64,000 nt of DNA from Kiloniellaceae bacterium (GCA_021776195.1 JAJFGK010000062.1:36980-100979); one strand, 5' to 3'; positions 33,765 through 43,261 are shown, numbered from the stretch's first letter. The notes: a model not told the origin generated them from the letters alone. Numbers and translations are program-made.

Positions 33765-36572
33765 ATGCTGCAGGGCGGGACCATCGTCCTCGCGGCGCTG
33801 CTCTATCTGAGCCTGCTCTTTGCCATTGCCTACTATGTCGACAAACGCGCCGAGCAGGGCCGCAATCTGGTCAACAACCCGACTATCTACGCGCTTTCCA
33901 TCGCCGTCTACTGCACCTCCTGGACCTTCTATGGATCGGTCGGCCACGCGGCCTCCGTCGGCATCGACTTTCTGCCGGTCTACCTGGGCCCGACCTTGGT
34001 GTTCGTCGCCTGGTGGTTCGTGCTGCGGAAGATAATCCGCATTGCCAAGGCGCACCGCATCACCTCGATCGCGGACTTTATCTCCTCGCGCTACGGCAAG
34101 TCGGCGCGCTTGTCCGGCTTCGTCACGGTGATCGCGGTCCTCGGCATCATTCCCTATATTTCGCTGCAGCTGAAGGCGGTCTCCAACTCTTTCCACGTCC
34201 TGCTCGAGTATCCGGACATCGTCATGCCGCCGCCGGTCTCGGAGCGCGTCTTCCTGATCGGCGATACGACCTTCCTGGTGGCCCTCCTGCTGGCGGTCTT
34301 CTCCATTCTCTTCGGCACCCGCCATATCGATGCCAGCGAGCATCACGAGGGCATGGTGGCGGCCATCGCCTTCGAATCCATCGTCAAGCTGGCCGCCTTC
34401 CTGGCCGTCGGCCTCTTCGTCACCTTCGGCCTCTATGACGGCTTCGGCGATCTCTTCTCCCGGGCGGCGGTGGCCGGCGAGACCAGCCACCTTCTGAGTT
34501 TTGCCGAGGGCGGCAGCTATGGCAGCTGGGTCACGGTGACGATCCTCTCCATGGCCGCGATCATCTGTCTGCCGCGGCAGTTCCAGGTCACCGCCGTGGA
34601 GAACGTCGATGAGCGGCATTTGGAGACGGCGGCCTGGCTGTTTCCCCTCTATCTGCTGCTGATCAATATCTTCGTGCTGCCGATCGCGCTCGGCGGTCTG
34701 CTGCTGTTCCCAGGCGGCGGCGTCGACGGCGACACCTTCGTCCTGACCATCCCGATGGCCCAGGGGCAAGAAACCCTCGCCCTCTTTGCCTTTCTCGGCG
34801 GCTTGTCGGCGGCCACCGGCATGGTGATCGTCGCCACGGTGGCGCTCTCGACCATGCTGTGCAACGACCTGGTCATGCCGGGTCTGCTCCGGCTCGGTGG
34901 CCTGCGCGAGGCCGACCGCGGCGACTTGACCGGCCTGTTGCTCGCGATCCGGCGCGCCAGCATCGTGGTCATCCTGCTCTTGGGCTATGCCTATTTTCGC
35001 TTTCTCGGCGGCGAGGAGACCTTGGTTTCGATCGGCCTGGTGTCCTTCGCCGCCGCTGCCCAGTTCGCGCCGGCAATGATCATCGGCATGTATTGGAAGG
35101 GCGGCTCGGCCAAGGGCGCCTTCGCCGGTCTGGTGGTCGGTTTCCTGTTCTGGAGCTACACCCTGGTGTTGCCGCTTTTCGCCCGTTCGGGCTTTCTGCC
35201 GCTCGATTTCACCAGCGCCGGTCCCTTGGCCATCGAATGGCTCCGGCCCCATGCCCTGTTCGGCCTCGAGGGCATGGACAACCTCTCCCACGCGCTCTTC
35301 TGGTCGCTCTTCGGCAACATCGCCTGCTACGTTCTGGTCTCGATCTGGAGCAGCCAGTCGGCGATCGAGCGGATCCAGGCCGTCCTCTTCGTCGATGTGA
35401 ACCGCTGGGCCAGCACGGCCCCCGGCACGCACTTCTGGCGCGGTTCGGCGACCGTGGCCGACCTCTATGCCATGGTCTCGCGCTTTACCGGGCCCCAGCG
35501 CGCGACCGAGGCCTTCGCGGCCTTCGCCGCGCGCCGGCAGATCGACCTCGCCAAACAGCGCGAGGCCGATGCCGATCTGGTCAGTTTCGCCGAACGCCTG
35601 TTGGCCGGCGCCATCGGCGCGGCCTCGGCGCGGGTCATGGTCGCCACCGTGGCCAAGGGCGAGGTGATGGGCATCGAGGAGGTCATGGCCATCCTGGAGG
35701 AAGCCTCCCAGGTGATCGAGTACAGCCAGACCCTGGAGCAGAAATCGAGCGAGCTGGAGGCGACCACGGCGGAACTGAGAGCGGCCAACGCGCGACTCCA
35801 GGAGCTGGATCGCCTGAAGGACGACTTTCTCTCGACCGTGAGCCATGAACTGCGCACGCCCCTGACCTCGATCCGGTCCTTCAGCGAGATCCTCGCCGAC
35901 AATCCGTCGCTTTCGGGACCCGAGCGGTCGCGCTTCCTCGGGGTCATCGTGCGCGAGAGCGAACGTTTGACCCGGCTGATCAACCAGATCCTGGATCTGG
36001 CCAAGCTGGATGCGGGGTCCATGGAATGGCACCTGGAGCGGCTGGAGCCGGGCCAGGTCATCCGCGAGGCCTTGGAGGCGGCAAGCGGCCTTTTCCCGGA
36101 AGGCGAGATCGGCCTGGAGGTCGAAATCGAGGAGGGATTGGCGCCGGTCCAGGCCGACCGCGACCGCCTTATTCAGGTGATCGTCAATCTGCTGTCCAAC
36201 GCCGCGAAGTTCTGCCGCCGGCCGGGTGGGCAGGTGCGGGTCACGGCCAAACGGCGTGGCGGCGATTTGCTGGTCGCGGTCTCGGACAACGGCCCCGGTA
36301 TAGCCCCGCAGAATCGCGAGATCGTCTTCGATCGTTTCCGCCAAGCTGAAACAGTGGCCGGCGACAAGCCCCAGGGCACCGGCCTCGGTCTCGCCATTTC
36401 CCGCCAGATCATCGAGTTTTTCGGCGGCCGGATCTGGGTGGCGCGCGAGGGCGATGCGACCCTGCCGCGGCCGGGAGAAAGCGAACCCGAAGGCGCCCGC
36501 ATTGCCTTCGTGGTGCCAGGGCTGGTGGGCGGGGAGACGGCAATCGGTCAGGTCGCGCGCAGCGCCCAATAG
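33765..36572 (+). CDS. SLC5 (sodium:solute symporter)-histidine kinase fusion, CbrA/CrbS-like
   Basis: This 935-residue protein has an N-terminal sodium:solute symporter module of about 13 helices to residue ~530. Typical motifs include NNPTIYALSIAVYCTSWTFYG and ITSIADFISSRYGKSARLSG. A helical linker and coiled coil (KSSELEATTAELRAANARLQ) follow, then a DHp domain with H694 in STVSHELRTPLTSIRSF and an ATPase domain (LLSNAAKFC, DNGPGI, GTGLGLAISRQIIEFFGG). It should sense, and perhaps transport, a small solute. Known relatives CbrA and CrbS control carbon-source and acetate use, but pair with NtrC- or LuxR-type regulators, unlike here. GGGACGG precedes the ATG at 33765. Confidence 0.93.
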   Translation: MLQGGTIVLAALLYLSLLFAIAYYVDKRAEQGRNLVNNPTIYALSIAVYCTSWTFYGSVGHAASVGIDFLPVYLGPTLVFVAWWFVLRKIIRIAKAHRITSIADFISSRYGKSARLSGFVTVIAVLGIIPYISLQLKAVSNSFHVLLEYPDIVMPPPVSERVFLIGDTTFLVALLLAVFSILFGTRHIDASEHHEGMVAAIAFESIVKLAAFLAVGLFVTFGLYDGFGDLFSRAAVAGETSHLLSFAEGGSYGSWVTVTILSMAAIICLPRQFQVTAVENVDERHLETAAWLFPLYLLLINIFVLPIALGGLLLFPGGGVDGDTFVLTIPMAQGQETLALFAFLGGLSAATGMVIVATVALSTMLCNDLVMPGLLRLGGLREADRGDLTGLLLAIRRASIVVILLLGYAYFRFLGGEETLVSIGLVSFAAAAQFAPAMIIGMYWKGGSAKGAFAGLVVGFLFWSYTLVLPLFARSGFLPLDFTSAGPLAIEWLRPHALFGLEGMDNLSHALFWSLFGNIACYVLVSIWSSQSAIERIQAVLFVDVNRWASTAPGTHFWRGSATVADLYAMVSRFTGPQRATEAFAAFAARRQIDLAKQREADADLVSFAERLLAGAIGAASARVMVATVAKGEVMGIEEVMAILEEASQVIEYSQTLEQKSSELEATTAELRAANARLQELDRLKDDFLSTVSHELRTPLTSIRSFSEILADNPSLSGPERSRFLGVIVRESERLTRLINQILDLAKLDAGSMEWHLERLEPGQVIREALEAASGLFPEGEIGLEVEIEEGLAPVQADRDRLIQVIVNLLSNAAKFCRRPGGQVRVTAKRRGGDLLVAVSDNGPGIAPQNREIVFDRFRQAETVAGDKPQGTGLGLAISRQIIEFFGGRIWVAREGDATLPRPGESEPEGARIAFVVPGLVGGETAIGQVARSAQ

Positions 36573-36719
36573 CAAAGAAAGGCTCCAGCCCGCGAGATAT
36601 GCTCGATTGCGCGATCCGGGTCGATCGGCTACAAGCGCGCCCTGATTTCAATCAAGCCGGCCGCGCCTGCCGCAACGGTTATCCGTGCCGGCACGCAACC
36701 GGGCATCCAGAGGGACCTC

Positions 36720-38393
36720 ATGGCCTCCTATCAATACATCTACACGATGGACGGCGTGTCCAAGACCTTCCCCGGGGGCAAGCCGGTCCTGAAGGATATC
36801 CGCCTGAACTTCCTGCCCGGGGCCAAGATCGGTGTCCTCGGGTTGAACGGGTCCGGCAAGTCGACCCTGATGAAGGTCATGGCCGGCCTCGACAAGGAGA
36901 TCAGCGGCGAGGCCTGGGCCGCCGAGGGCGTGCGCGTCGGTTACCTGCCGCAAGAGCCCGCCCTCGATCCCGACAAGGACGTTCAGGGCAACATCATGGA
37001 GGGGGTCGGCGAACTGAAGGGGATTCTCGATCGCTATGAGGCCGTCAGCGCCGCTTTCGCCGAGCCCGATGCGGACTTCGACGCCCTGATCGCCGAACAG
37101 GCCGAACTGCAAGAGAAGATCGACGCCGCCGATGCCTGGGATCTGGAGCGTCGGGTCGAGATCGCCATGGACGCGCTGCGCTGCCCGCCAGGGGATGCCG
37201 CCGTGGACAAGCTATCTGGCGGCGAGCGCCGCCGGGTGGCGCTCTGCCGGCTGCTGCTGTCGCAGCCCGACATGTTGCTGCTCGATGAGCCGACCAACCA
37301 TCTCGACGCCGAATCGGTCGCCTGGCTCGAGCGCTATCTCGAGAACTACCCCTCGACGGTGGTGGCGGTGACCCATGATCGCTACTTCCTCGACAACGTT
37401 GCCGGCTGGATCCTCGAATTGGATCGCGGCCATGGCCTGCCCTTCAAGGGCAACTACTCTTCCTGGCTGGAGCAGAAGCAAAAGCGCCTGGCCCAGGAGG
37501 AAAAGCAGGAATCCTCGCGGCAACGCGCCCTCAAGCAAGAGCTTGATTGGGTGCGCCAAGGCGCGCGCGGCCGCCAGGCCAAGCAGAAAGCGCGCCTGCA
37601 GGCCTATGAGTCGATGCTGGCGGAGTCGCGCGACAAGGCGCCGGAGCCCGGCCAGATCACGGTTCCCGCCGGCCCCAGGTTGGGCGACCTGGTGATCGAG
37701 GCGAAGGACCTGCGCAAGGGCTTTGGCGACCGTTTGCTGGTCGAGGATCTCACTTTCAAGATTCCGCCGGGTGCCATCGTCGGCATCATCGGACCGAACG
37801 GCGCCGGCAAGACGACGCTCTTTCGTATGATCACCGATGAGGAACAGCCCGACGGCGGGTCGCTGCGCGTCGGCGAGACCGTCGTGCTGGGCTATGTCGA
37901 TCAGAGCCGTGACAGTCTGGCCGCCGAGAAGACCGTTTGGCAGGAGATCTCGGACGGCAATGACATGATCGAGATCGGCAAGCACGAAATGCCGTCGCGG
38001 GCCTACGTTGGCGCTTTCAACTTTCGTGGCCCCGATCAGCAAAAGAAAGTCGGTCAACTCTCCGGCGGCGAGCGCAACCGGGTCCATCTGGCAAAGATGC
38101 TCAGAAAGGGCGCCAACGTGCTGCTGCTTGACGAGCCGACCAACGATCTCGACGTCGACACCTTGCGCTCGCTTGAGGACGCGCTGCTGGAGTTCGCCGG
38201 CTGCGCGCTGATCACCAGTCACGATCGTTGGTTCCTCGACCGTATCGCAACCCACATTCTCGCCTTCGAGGGCGACAGCCAGGCGGTCTGGTTCGAGGGC
38301 AACTACGAAGATTACGAAGCCGACCGCAAACGCCGACTTGGCGAAGCGGCCAGCCAGCCCCATCGCATCAAGTACAAGCCGCTTACGCGGTGA
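36720..38393 (+). CDS. ettA: energy-dependent translational throttle protein EttA (ABC-F)
   Basis: This 557-residue ABC-F ATPase has two nucleotide-binding domains: GLNGSGKST with [16 protein letters not shown] and [19 protein letters not shown], then GPNGAGKTT with [15 protein letters not shown] and [19 protein letters not shown]. The arm insertion in the first domain ([20 protein letters not shown]) and the charged inter-domain linker are those of EttA. EttA binds the ribosomal E site and gates entry into elongation according to ATP/ADP ratio. AGAGGGA precedes the ATG. The gene is about 150 bp downstream of the kinase and appears independent of it. It converges with mlaC. Confidence 0.95.
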   Translation: MASYQYIYTMDGVSKTFPGGKPVLKDIRLNFLPGAKIGVLGLNGSGKSTLMKVMAGLDKEISGEAWAAEGVRVGYLPQEPALDPDKDVQGNIMEGVGELKGILDRYEAVSAAFAEPDADFDALIAEQAELQEKIDAADAWDLERRVEIAMDALRCPPGDAAVDKLSGGERRRVALCRLLLSQPDMLLLDEPTNHLDAESVAWLERYLENYPSTVVAVTHDRYFLDNVAGWILELDRGHGLPFKGNYSSWLEQKQKRLAQEEKQESSRQRALKQELDWVRQGARGRQAKQKARLQAYESMLAESRDKAPEPGQITVPAGPRLGDLVIEAKDLRKGFGDRLLVEDLTFKIPPGAIVGIIGPNGAGKTTLFRMITDEEQPDGGSLRVGETVVLGYVDQSRDSLAAEKTVWQEISDGNDMIEIGKHEMPSRAYVGAFNFRGPDQQKKVGQLSGGERNRVHLAKMLRKGANVLLLDEPTNDLDVDTLRSLEDALLEFAGCALITSHDRWFLDRIATHILAFEGDSQAVWFEGNYEDYEADRKRRLGEAASQPHRIKYKPLTR

Positions 38394-38405
38394 CGCAAAA
38401 TCCGG

Positions 38406-39059
38406 TCAGTTGGGGGTTCTGAACGCGCCGCGTTCGAGCTTCTGGCGCAATTCCGTCACCAGCTTGCCGATATCGCCGCCGTTGGCCTTGATGAAGGACC
38501 CGTACTCCGAGCGGAAGGTCAACGCCATGCTGACCCCCTCGGGAACGATGTCGAGGATACGGTATGAGGCCTTGTCGGTCTTGACCCGCCAGACCACCTT
38601 GTAAGGCTCGGCGCCCTGGCGGGGAATGTGCGACGGTACCAGGAACATATCCTCGGCGCGGCTGTCCTTTTTGGCTTCGCCGAAATCGAAGGCAACATCG
38701 GGCGAATCCGCCAGGATCGGCAAGAATCGCTGCACCATGATGTCTTCGAAAACCTGTTGAAACGCTTCCTGCTCGGCCTCGTTGGCCCGTTTCCAATGCC
38801 GGCCCAACACAAAGCGGCTGATGGTGTTGGTATCGAAGTGGGTTTTGAAGAGCTTGCGGAAGCGCGCTTCGCGCTCATTCTCCGAGATTTGAGCGCCGGT
38901 CAACTGCTCGACGACTTTGGCCTGAAGGTCGCTGAGGAACATCTGCGGCGTCTGTTCCGCGCGCAACGGTGCCGCAAGAACCAGGCAGGCAAGAAGGAGC
39001 CAACCGATGAACGGTGCTACAGAAACCGAACTCAAGACCGCCGGTAGGCCACGCCGCAT
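38406..39059 (-). CDS. mlaC: MlaC-family periplasmic phospholipid-binding protein
   Basis: This 217-residue protein has a signal peptide (FIGWLLLACLVLAAPLRA). The MlaC/Ttg2D fold is marked by FRKLFKTHFDTNTISRFVLG, VFEDIMVQRFLPIL and SYRILDIVPEGVSMALTFRS. It ferries phospholipid between the outer-membrane MlaA complex and the inner-membrane MlaFEDB transporter to keep outer-membrane lipid asymmetry. It follows mlaA with a 3-bp gap, the usual alphaproteobacterial pair; mlaFED is not in this window. Confidence 0.94.
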   Translation of the reverse strand: MRRGLPAVLSSVSVAPFIGWLLLACLVLAAPLRAEQTPQMFLSDLQAKVVEQLTGAQISENEREARFRKLFKTHFDTNTISRFVLGRHWKRANEAEQEAFQQVFEDIMVQRFLPILADSPDVAFDFGEAKKDSRAEDMFLVPSHIPRQGAEPYKVVWRVKTDKASYRILDIVPEGVSMALTFRSEYGSFIKANGGDIGKLVTELRQKLERGAFRTPN

Positions 39060-39062
39060 TGT

Positions 39063-39911
39063 TTAATCGGTCCAGCCCGCATCGCTCGATTGGAACTCGT
39101 CGCCGCTGAGGCCCGGAGAAGGCGAACCCTCACCGTTGCCGTCGTTGATCTGGTCGATCCGATGCTGGCGATAGAGCGATCGGACGCGCGCATAGAAATC
39201 GACCGCGTCGCGCTTGATTTCCTCCACCGTCTCGATATTGCGGGCCCGTGTATCGATGCCCTCCACCACCGAGATGCCAAGCGACACCTCCGGCTCGATC
39301 ACATCGAAATAGACCAGATAGGTCAGGGGGTTGAAGAGCTTGTCGACCAAAAGGCCGACGCCATCGCGGATCGACGAGGGACCCAGCACCGGCAAGACCA
39401 GATAGGCGCCCTCGCCGGCGCCCCAGGTGCCCAGGGTCTGACCGAAGTCTTCCTTGTGATAGCCATAGCCCATGCCGGTGGCCACATCGAAGAGGCCGGC
39501 CAAACCGATCGTGCTATTGATCAGGAAACGCAGCGAGGTGTCGCCCGCACTCGCCGACTTGCCTTGCAGCAGGTCGTTGGCGGCGACCACCGGTTCCTTG
39601 ATGTTCCGGGTGAAGTTACGCACCGAATCCTGGACCACGTTCGGCAGGATAAACCGGTAGGTCGCGGCGGCGGGATGGAAGATGATCGTGTCCATCGCCT
39701 CGTTGAAGGCGAACATGAAGCGATTCGGGGTCTCGAGCGGATCGCCGTCGTCATCGCTGTAGGAATCGCTGTCGCTGGCCGCCCACTGACTGTCGCCCTG
39801 CGGCGTGCCCGTGGCGCAGGCGCCGACAAGCAGAATCACCGCGAGCATCGACAGGAAGCGGCGAAACACCAGGATTTGCTCGATGCCGAGCTTGCTTGCG
39901 CGCACCATCAT
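39063..39911 (-). CDS. mlaA: MlaA/VacJ family outer-membrane lipoprotein
   Basis: This 282-residue lipoprotein has a signal ending in the lipobox LLVGACATG. The MlaA motifs follow: DPLETPNRFMFAFNEAMD, FTRNIKEPVVAANDLLQG, FLINSTIGLAGLFDVA, EDFGQTLGTWGAGEGAYLVLP and LGPSSIRDGVGLLVD. It extracts misplaced phospholipids from the outer leaflet and passes them to MlaC, encoded next. An acidic Ser/Asp-rich stretch follows the lipid-attached cysteine. GGGGAATG precedes the first ATG; two consecutive ATG codons make the exact start ambiguous by one residue. Confidence 0.95.
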   Translation of the reverse strand: MMVRASKLGIEQILVFRRFLSMLAVILLVGACATGTPQGDSQWAASDSDSYSDDDGDPLETPNRFMFAFNEAMDTIIFHPAAATYRFILPNVVQDSVRNFTRNIKEPVVAANDLLQGKSASAGDTSLRFLINSTIGLAGLFDVATGMGYGYHKEDFGQTLGTWGAGEGAYLVLPVLGPSSIRDGVGLLVDKLFNPLTYLVYFDVIEPEVSLGISVVEGIDTRARNIETVEEIKRDAVDFYARVRSLYRQHRIDQINDGNGEGSPSPGLSGDEFQSSDAGWTD

Positions 39912-40263
39912 TCCCCACTTTACCCCAGACTGCGTTTACTTGCCTTCAAAACCCTTATCCAATGATTAAGAAGGGCAAGCCTCTCCAACTCGGAATGTGC
40001 CACCATCCGCTTTCCGCCGCGAACCCTGGCTATCGCTAGTGACCCCGACTTGATCCTGCAAGGCACGGATGTCCCTATCCTTTACGCTGAGATCTGCGTA
40101 ACACAGCTAAAGTGGCATGACCAGCGTGGAAATCTTCGGGCGGACGAACATTGATCGAATGATGCAATATTGTCACAAACCCTGGAGCCGGCTCGGACGA
40201 ATTCACCAATGAGCGGCCAATATATTGAAAAACAAAAGAAATCTTCGGTAGGTTGAAACCGCG
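39912..40263. other. intergenic region between mlaA and the BASS transporter gene
   Basis: There is no gene. The part near 39912-39965 is the upstream region of mlaA and the part near 40180-40260 is AT-rich 3' flank of the transporter gene. No hairpin, repeat or small ORF with a ribosome-binding site was recognised. Confidence 0.4.
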
Positions 40264-41232
40264 CTAGGGCTTTTCTGGATTTGGGATCAGCCGCCTGTAG
40301 AGGTGCTTCTGGACCGCCGGCAACATGTACATCGGGAGTTGTGCCAGCGCGAAGTAAAGCAAAATGTCCTTGTCCGTTCCGGCCGGCAAAGTGGCCAGCA
40401 ACAGGCCCATGTTGGTGTTGCCGGTCAGTAGACCCAGGGTCAGGGCAAAGCGCCAGCCGCGCCAGCGAAAGCAGACTACGGTTGCAGCTTGCAGCAGGAC
40501 ATTGGCAACCAGACTGGCCAGGGCCCAGTGTAGGAAGTGGATCGGATCGCGGCGCAGAACGACCGCCCCCTCGGCCATGATCGCGATGGCGAAGATCAAC
40601 ATCAGGAAGACCAGGACTCCATTGATCTCGGTCGCGCGGCGAGCGATGGCCGGCCGGCCGATGGCGCGCCGCGCAACCAGGGCAAGCAGGAAGGGCAGGC
40701 CGACCAGGGTGGCCAGGCGAAGCATCAGGGGGCCGGGTCCGATGGCAATCTCGATGCCCAGCAAGTTTAAGGCGAGGGGAGGGATCGTCAGCGGCGCGAT
40801 CAGCGTGGCGACAATACTGATCATCAGGGTCATGGCGCCGTCAAGCCGCAGAAGCAGGGCGATGGCCGTCGAGCCGAGTATCGGCGGGGCGCAGGCCATC
40901 AGCACGATGGCGCTGTCGAGCGCCTGGGGCGACTCGATTCGGCTCAACACCAGCGCGCTGCCAAGCGGGGCGACGACCAGTACCCAAACCAGGCAGACCG
41001 CCAGGATCAGCGGCGAGCGGAGATGATCCAACACGGCGGGCCAATCGATGGCCAGCAGAGAGAAGAACAGCAACCCGCCCACCACCGGTGCCAGCAGCGG
41101 CCGGGACAAGGCGGCCAGGTCCGGCCAGGCCAGGCCCAGCAGAACGCCGAGGAAAAGGGCGGTGGTTCCCCGGCTTGCCAGGAGTCTGAGCGCCGCCGCC
41201 ACGTCGGGCCTAGCCCACCATCCGGCCGACAC
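40264..41232 (-). CDS. bile acid:sodium symporter (BASS/SBF) family transporter
   Basis: This 322-residue protein has about ten transmembrane helices. The segments LLFFSLLAIDWPAVLDHLRSP, VLMACAPPILGSTAIALLL and LTLGLLTGNTNMGLLLATLP correspond to the core and crossover regions of BASS-like carriers. Typical substrates are organic anions or carboxylates co-transported with sodium; arsenite carriers of the ACR3 group are related in fold. The start is GTG with only a weak upstream site, so the first residues are uncertain. It is transcribed away from the thioesterase gene. Confidence 0.8.
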   Translation of the reverse strand: MSAGWWARPDVAAALRLLASRGTTALFLGVLLGLAWPDLAALSRPLLAPVVGGLLFFSLLAIDWPAVLDHLRSPLILAVCLVWVLVVAPLGSALVLSRIESPQALDSAIVLMACAPPILGSTAIALLLRLDGAMTLMISIVATLIAPLTIPPLALNLLGIEIAIGPGPLMLRLATLVGLPFLLALVARRAIGRPAIARRATEINGVLVFLMLIFAIAIMAEGAVVLRRDPIHFLHWALASLVANVLLQAATVVCFRWRGWRFALTLGLLTGNTNMGLLLATLPAGTDKDILLYFALAQLPMYMLPAVQKHLYRRLIPNPEKP

Positions 41233-41383
41233 CCGCGGTGAGCCGGCCGAATTGTGCCGTCGGCGCCTTTGACGCGCCCGATTGATTCACTAAGCTGGCG
41301 TGGCCGAATCGACAGTAGGAAAGAGCTAGAGTGTTTGACTGCCTCGTCGCGACGCCCATCTTGGCAAACCCCATGAACCCCCT

Positions 41384-41439
41384 GCCAAGGGCTCGGATGA
41401 GCCCGGCATTTATAGGCCAAGGGCTCGGATGAGCCCGGC
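41384..41439 (+). repeat. duplicated ribosome-binding site and start codon of the thioesterase gene
   Basis: A 24-bp unit containing CCAAGGGCTCGGATGAGCCC occurs at 41384-41407 and again at 41416-41439, giving a 32-bp period with an 8-bp spacer. Both copies carry AAGGG followed by ATG. The first ATG (41397) reads an 11-codon ORF whose TGA (41430-41432) overlaps the second ATG (41429), the start of the thioesterase. Confidence 0.85.
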
Positions 41440-41974
41440 CATCGAAGCCCCGTTGGACCGCTACCGCGGCGTCGTTCTGTCGGACTGGATCGACTACAAC
41501 GGCCACATGAACCTGGCCTACTACATGGTGGCCTTCGACCACGCAACGGATCTGTTTTTCGACCATGTCGGCCTCGACCGGCGCTATCGCGCCGAACAGG
41601 GCGGGTCGACCTTCGCGGCAGAGGTGCATATCTGTTACCTGCGCGAACTCCATGAAGGCGACGGTCTGCGCATTACGACCGAGCTTCTCGCCTTCGACGA
41701 AAAACGCCTGCGCTTCTTTCACCGCATGTACCATGCCGCCGACGGCTATCAGGCGGCGACGATCGAATGCCTTTCGCTCCATGTCGATATGGCGCGCCGC
41801 AAGGTCGCGCCCATGCCGGATCGTCTGTTGGTGCGCCTTGCGGCATTCATCGAGGCGCAAGGCCCGCGCGACTTGCCAGACGAGGCGGGTCGCGCCATCT
41901 TGAAGCCACCTCTTCCCGGCCGGGCCGGCTCGCGCGATGGTGGCCAAGAAACTGGCCGGAGGAACGGGAAGTGA
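41429..41974 (+). CDS. hotdog-fold acyl-CoA thioesterase
   Basis: This 181-residue hotdog protein has the thioesterase motif DWIDYNGHMNLAYYMVAFDHA near the N-terminus and YLRELHEGDGLRITTELL in the middle. The DYNGHMN form, together with the acidic loop, is common in thioesterases linked to carnitine and betainyl-CoA metabolism; that link is family knowledge, not shown here. The last ~25 residues are a polar tail (SRDGGQETGRRNGK). The gene start is duplicated upstream, which probably makes translation partly dependent on a leader ORF. The pentapeptide-repeat gene follows 58 bp downstream. Confidence 0.88.
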   Translation: MSPAIEAPLDRYRGVVLSDWIDYNGHMNLAYYMVAFDHATDLFFDHVGLDRRYRAEQGGSTFAAEVHICYLRELHEGDGLRITTELLAFDEKRLRFFHRMYHAADGYQAATIECLSLHVDMARRKVAPMPDRLLVRLAAFIEAQGPRDLPDEAGRAILKPPLPGRAGSRDGGQETGRRNGK

Positions 41975-42032
41975 CGGGGAGCGAGCGGATGACATTGGTT
42001 CGGGCGACAGGCCAGGAGGCGGAACGCGCCGG

Positions 42033-42551
42033 ATGACGACAAAATCTCTCACGTTTAGTATCTGGGCCGCTCTGCTGGGGATGGCATGGCTCAGCCTCGC
42101 GGCACCGCCGGCCCAGGCGGCCTGCCAAGACCCGCCGGGACCGGGGGTCAACTGGCAACGCTGTGACTTCAACAGGTTGGACCTGCACGGCATCGACCTC
42201 AATGGCGCCCGCCTGCGCAATGGCCGGTTCTTTCGCAGCGATCTGACCAACGCGAACCTGAGCGACGCCAACGGCTTTCGCGCCAAATTCGTCAATACGG
42301 TGATGCCGGGCGCCATCCTCGACCGCGCCTATCTGGAGCGCGCCGATTTCACCAAGGCGGACCTGAGCGGCGCGTCCCTGGTCGAGGCCGACCTGCGCCG
42401 CGCGCGCTTCTACCGGGCCATTCTGCGCGGCGCCGATTTGACCGGCGCGCGCCTCTTAGGGGCCGATCTGACCGGGGCCGACGTTTCCGGCGCTCGTTGG
42501 ATGAACGGCGAGACGATCTGTGCCGAGGGCTCCATCGGCCGCTGTAACTGA
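42033..42551 (+). CDS. exported pentapeptide-repeat protein
   Basis: This 172-residue protein has a signal peptide (FSIWAALLGMAWLSLAAPPAQA) and then pentapeptide repeats of the A(D/N)LXX type, including LTNANLSDANGF, ADLSGASLVEADL and ADLTGARLLGADLTGADVSG. They should fold into a right-handed quadrilateral beta-helix. Two cysteine pairs (ACQDPP...WQRCDF and ETICAEGSIGRC) cap the ends and suggest periplasmic disulfides. ATG 42033 is chosen because the signal peptide starts there. Molecular role unknown. Confidence 0.88.
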   Translation: MTTKSLTFSIWAALLGMAWLSLAAPPAQAACQDPPGPGVNWQRCDFNRLDLHGIDLNGARLRNGRFFRSDLTNANLSDANGFRAKFVNTVMPGAILDRAYLERADFTKADLSGASLVEADLRRARFYRAILRGADLTGARLLGADLTGADVSGARWMNGETICAEGSIGRCN

Positions 42552-42586
42552 TTTCGGGCAACTGATCTTGCCTGAATCCGTGCCGG

Positions 42587-43261
42587 CTATCCGGCGTCGG
42601 CATTCAATCCCAGCACCACGGTAAAGGAGCCGGCCTTGGCGTCCGGCTCGATGTCGGGCGCCGGCGCGAAGTCGACTAGCAGACTGTCGCGGGCGGCCTC
42701 GTCCCGCACCGAGTTGAAGAGAAAATCCCGGGCGTTGAGCGGATGATCCTTCAGGTAGAGCTGTGTGGTCAAAGGCCGATCGATGCCCTTGCCGCTGACC
42801 GCCATGTGAATATGCGGCGTCCGTCCGGGATAGGGCACCGGTTCGATGGTGCGAAAGCGGTAGCGCCCCTCGTCGTCGGCGATCATCTGGCCGTAGCCTT
42901 GAAAGTTGGGGTCGGCACGGCCGCCCCGGTCGGCGCTGTGATGGTAAAAGCCCGCCGCGTCGCACTGCCATATCTCGACTCGATAGCCGGCCAGCGCCCG
43001 GCCGCTCAAATCTTGAACCTGACCGAAGAGATGCACAACCTGGCCGGCCGCCGCCTGGTCCCGTCCGCTGACCCCAACCAGATCGTTGTCCGAATCGAGT
43101 GGCAGACGTTCCGGGTAAAAGGGCCCGGTCGTTTGCCGCGGCGTGGGCTGGAGCGCGGCGGCCTGCAAAGCTGTCAGCGGCAGGCCGGTCAGGCTGGAAC
43201 CGGCGATGCCGGCGCCCCAGACGAGGATGCGCCGCCGCGACGTCGTGGCTTCCTGATTCAT
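42587..43261 (-). CDS. intradiol ring-cleavage dioxygenase-like protein, Tat-exported
   Basis: This 224-residue protein has a twin-arginine-like N-terminus (SRRRILVWGAGIAGSSLTG). The compact catechol/protocatechuate dioxygenase fold follows: TTGPFYPERLPLDSDNDL, GRVLI-like GYRVEIWQCDAAGFYHH and RTPHIHMAV. Tyrosine and histidine positions for the non-heme Fe(III) are present in these motifs. Export makes a classical catechol-pathway role unlikely; such secreted forms are uncharacterised or act on lignin-type aromatics. GGGAGAG precedes ATG 43261. It converges with the pentapeptide gene. Confidence 0.88.
   Translation of the reverse strand: MNQEATTSRRRILVWGAGIAGSSLTGLPLTALQAAALQPTPRQTTGPFYPERLPLDSDNDLVGVSGRDQAAAGQVVHLFGQVQDLSGRALAGYRVEIWQCDAAGFYHHSADRGGRADPNFQGYGQMIADDEGRYRFRTIEPVPYPGRTPHIHMAVSGKGIDRPLTTQLYLKDHPLNARDFLFNSVRDEAARDSLLVDFAPAPDIEPDAKAGSFTVVLGLNADAG

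Noticed and set aside
33660..36575. Very long open frame on the minus strand opposite the SLC5-kinase gene
   Set aside because: It mirrors the plus-strand gene, whose domains are all recognisable. Its translation is rich in Gly, Arg, Gln and His without hydrophobic or domain structure, as expected for an antisense frame in high-GC DNA.
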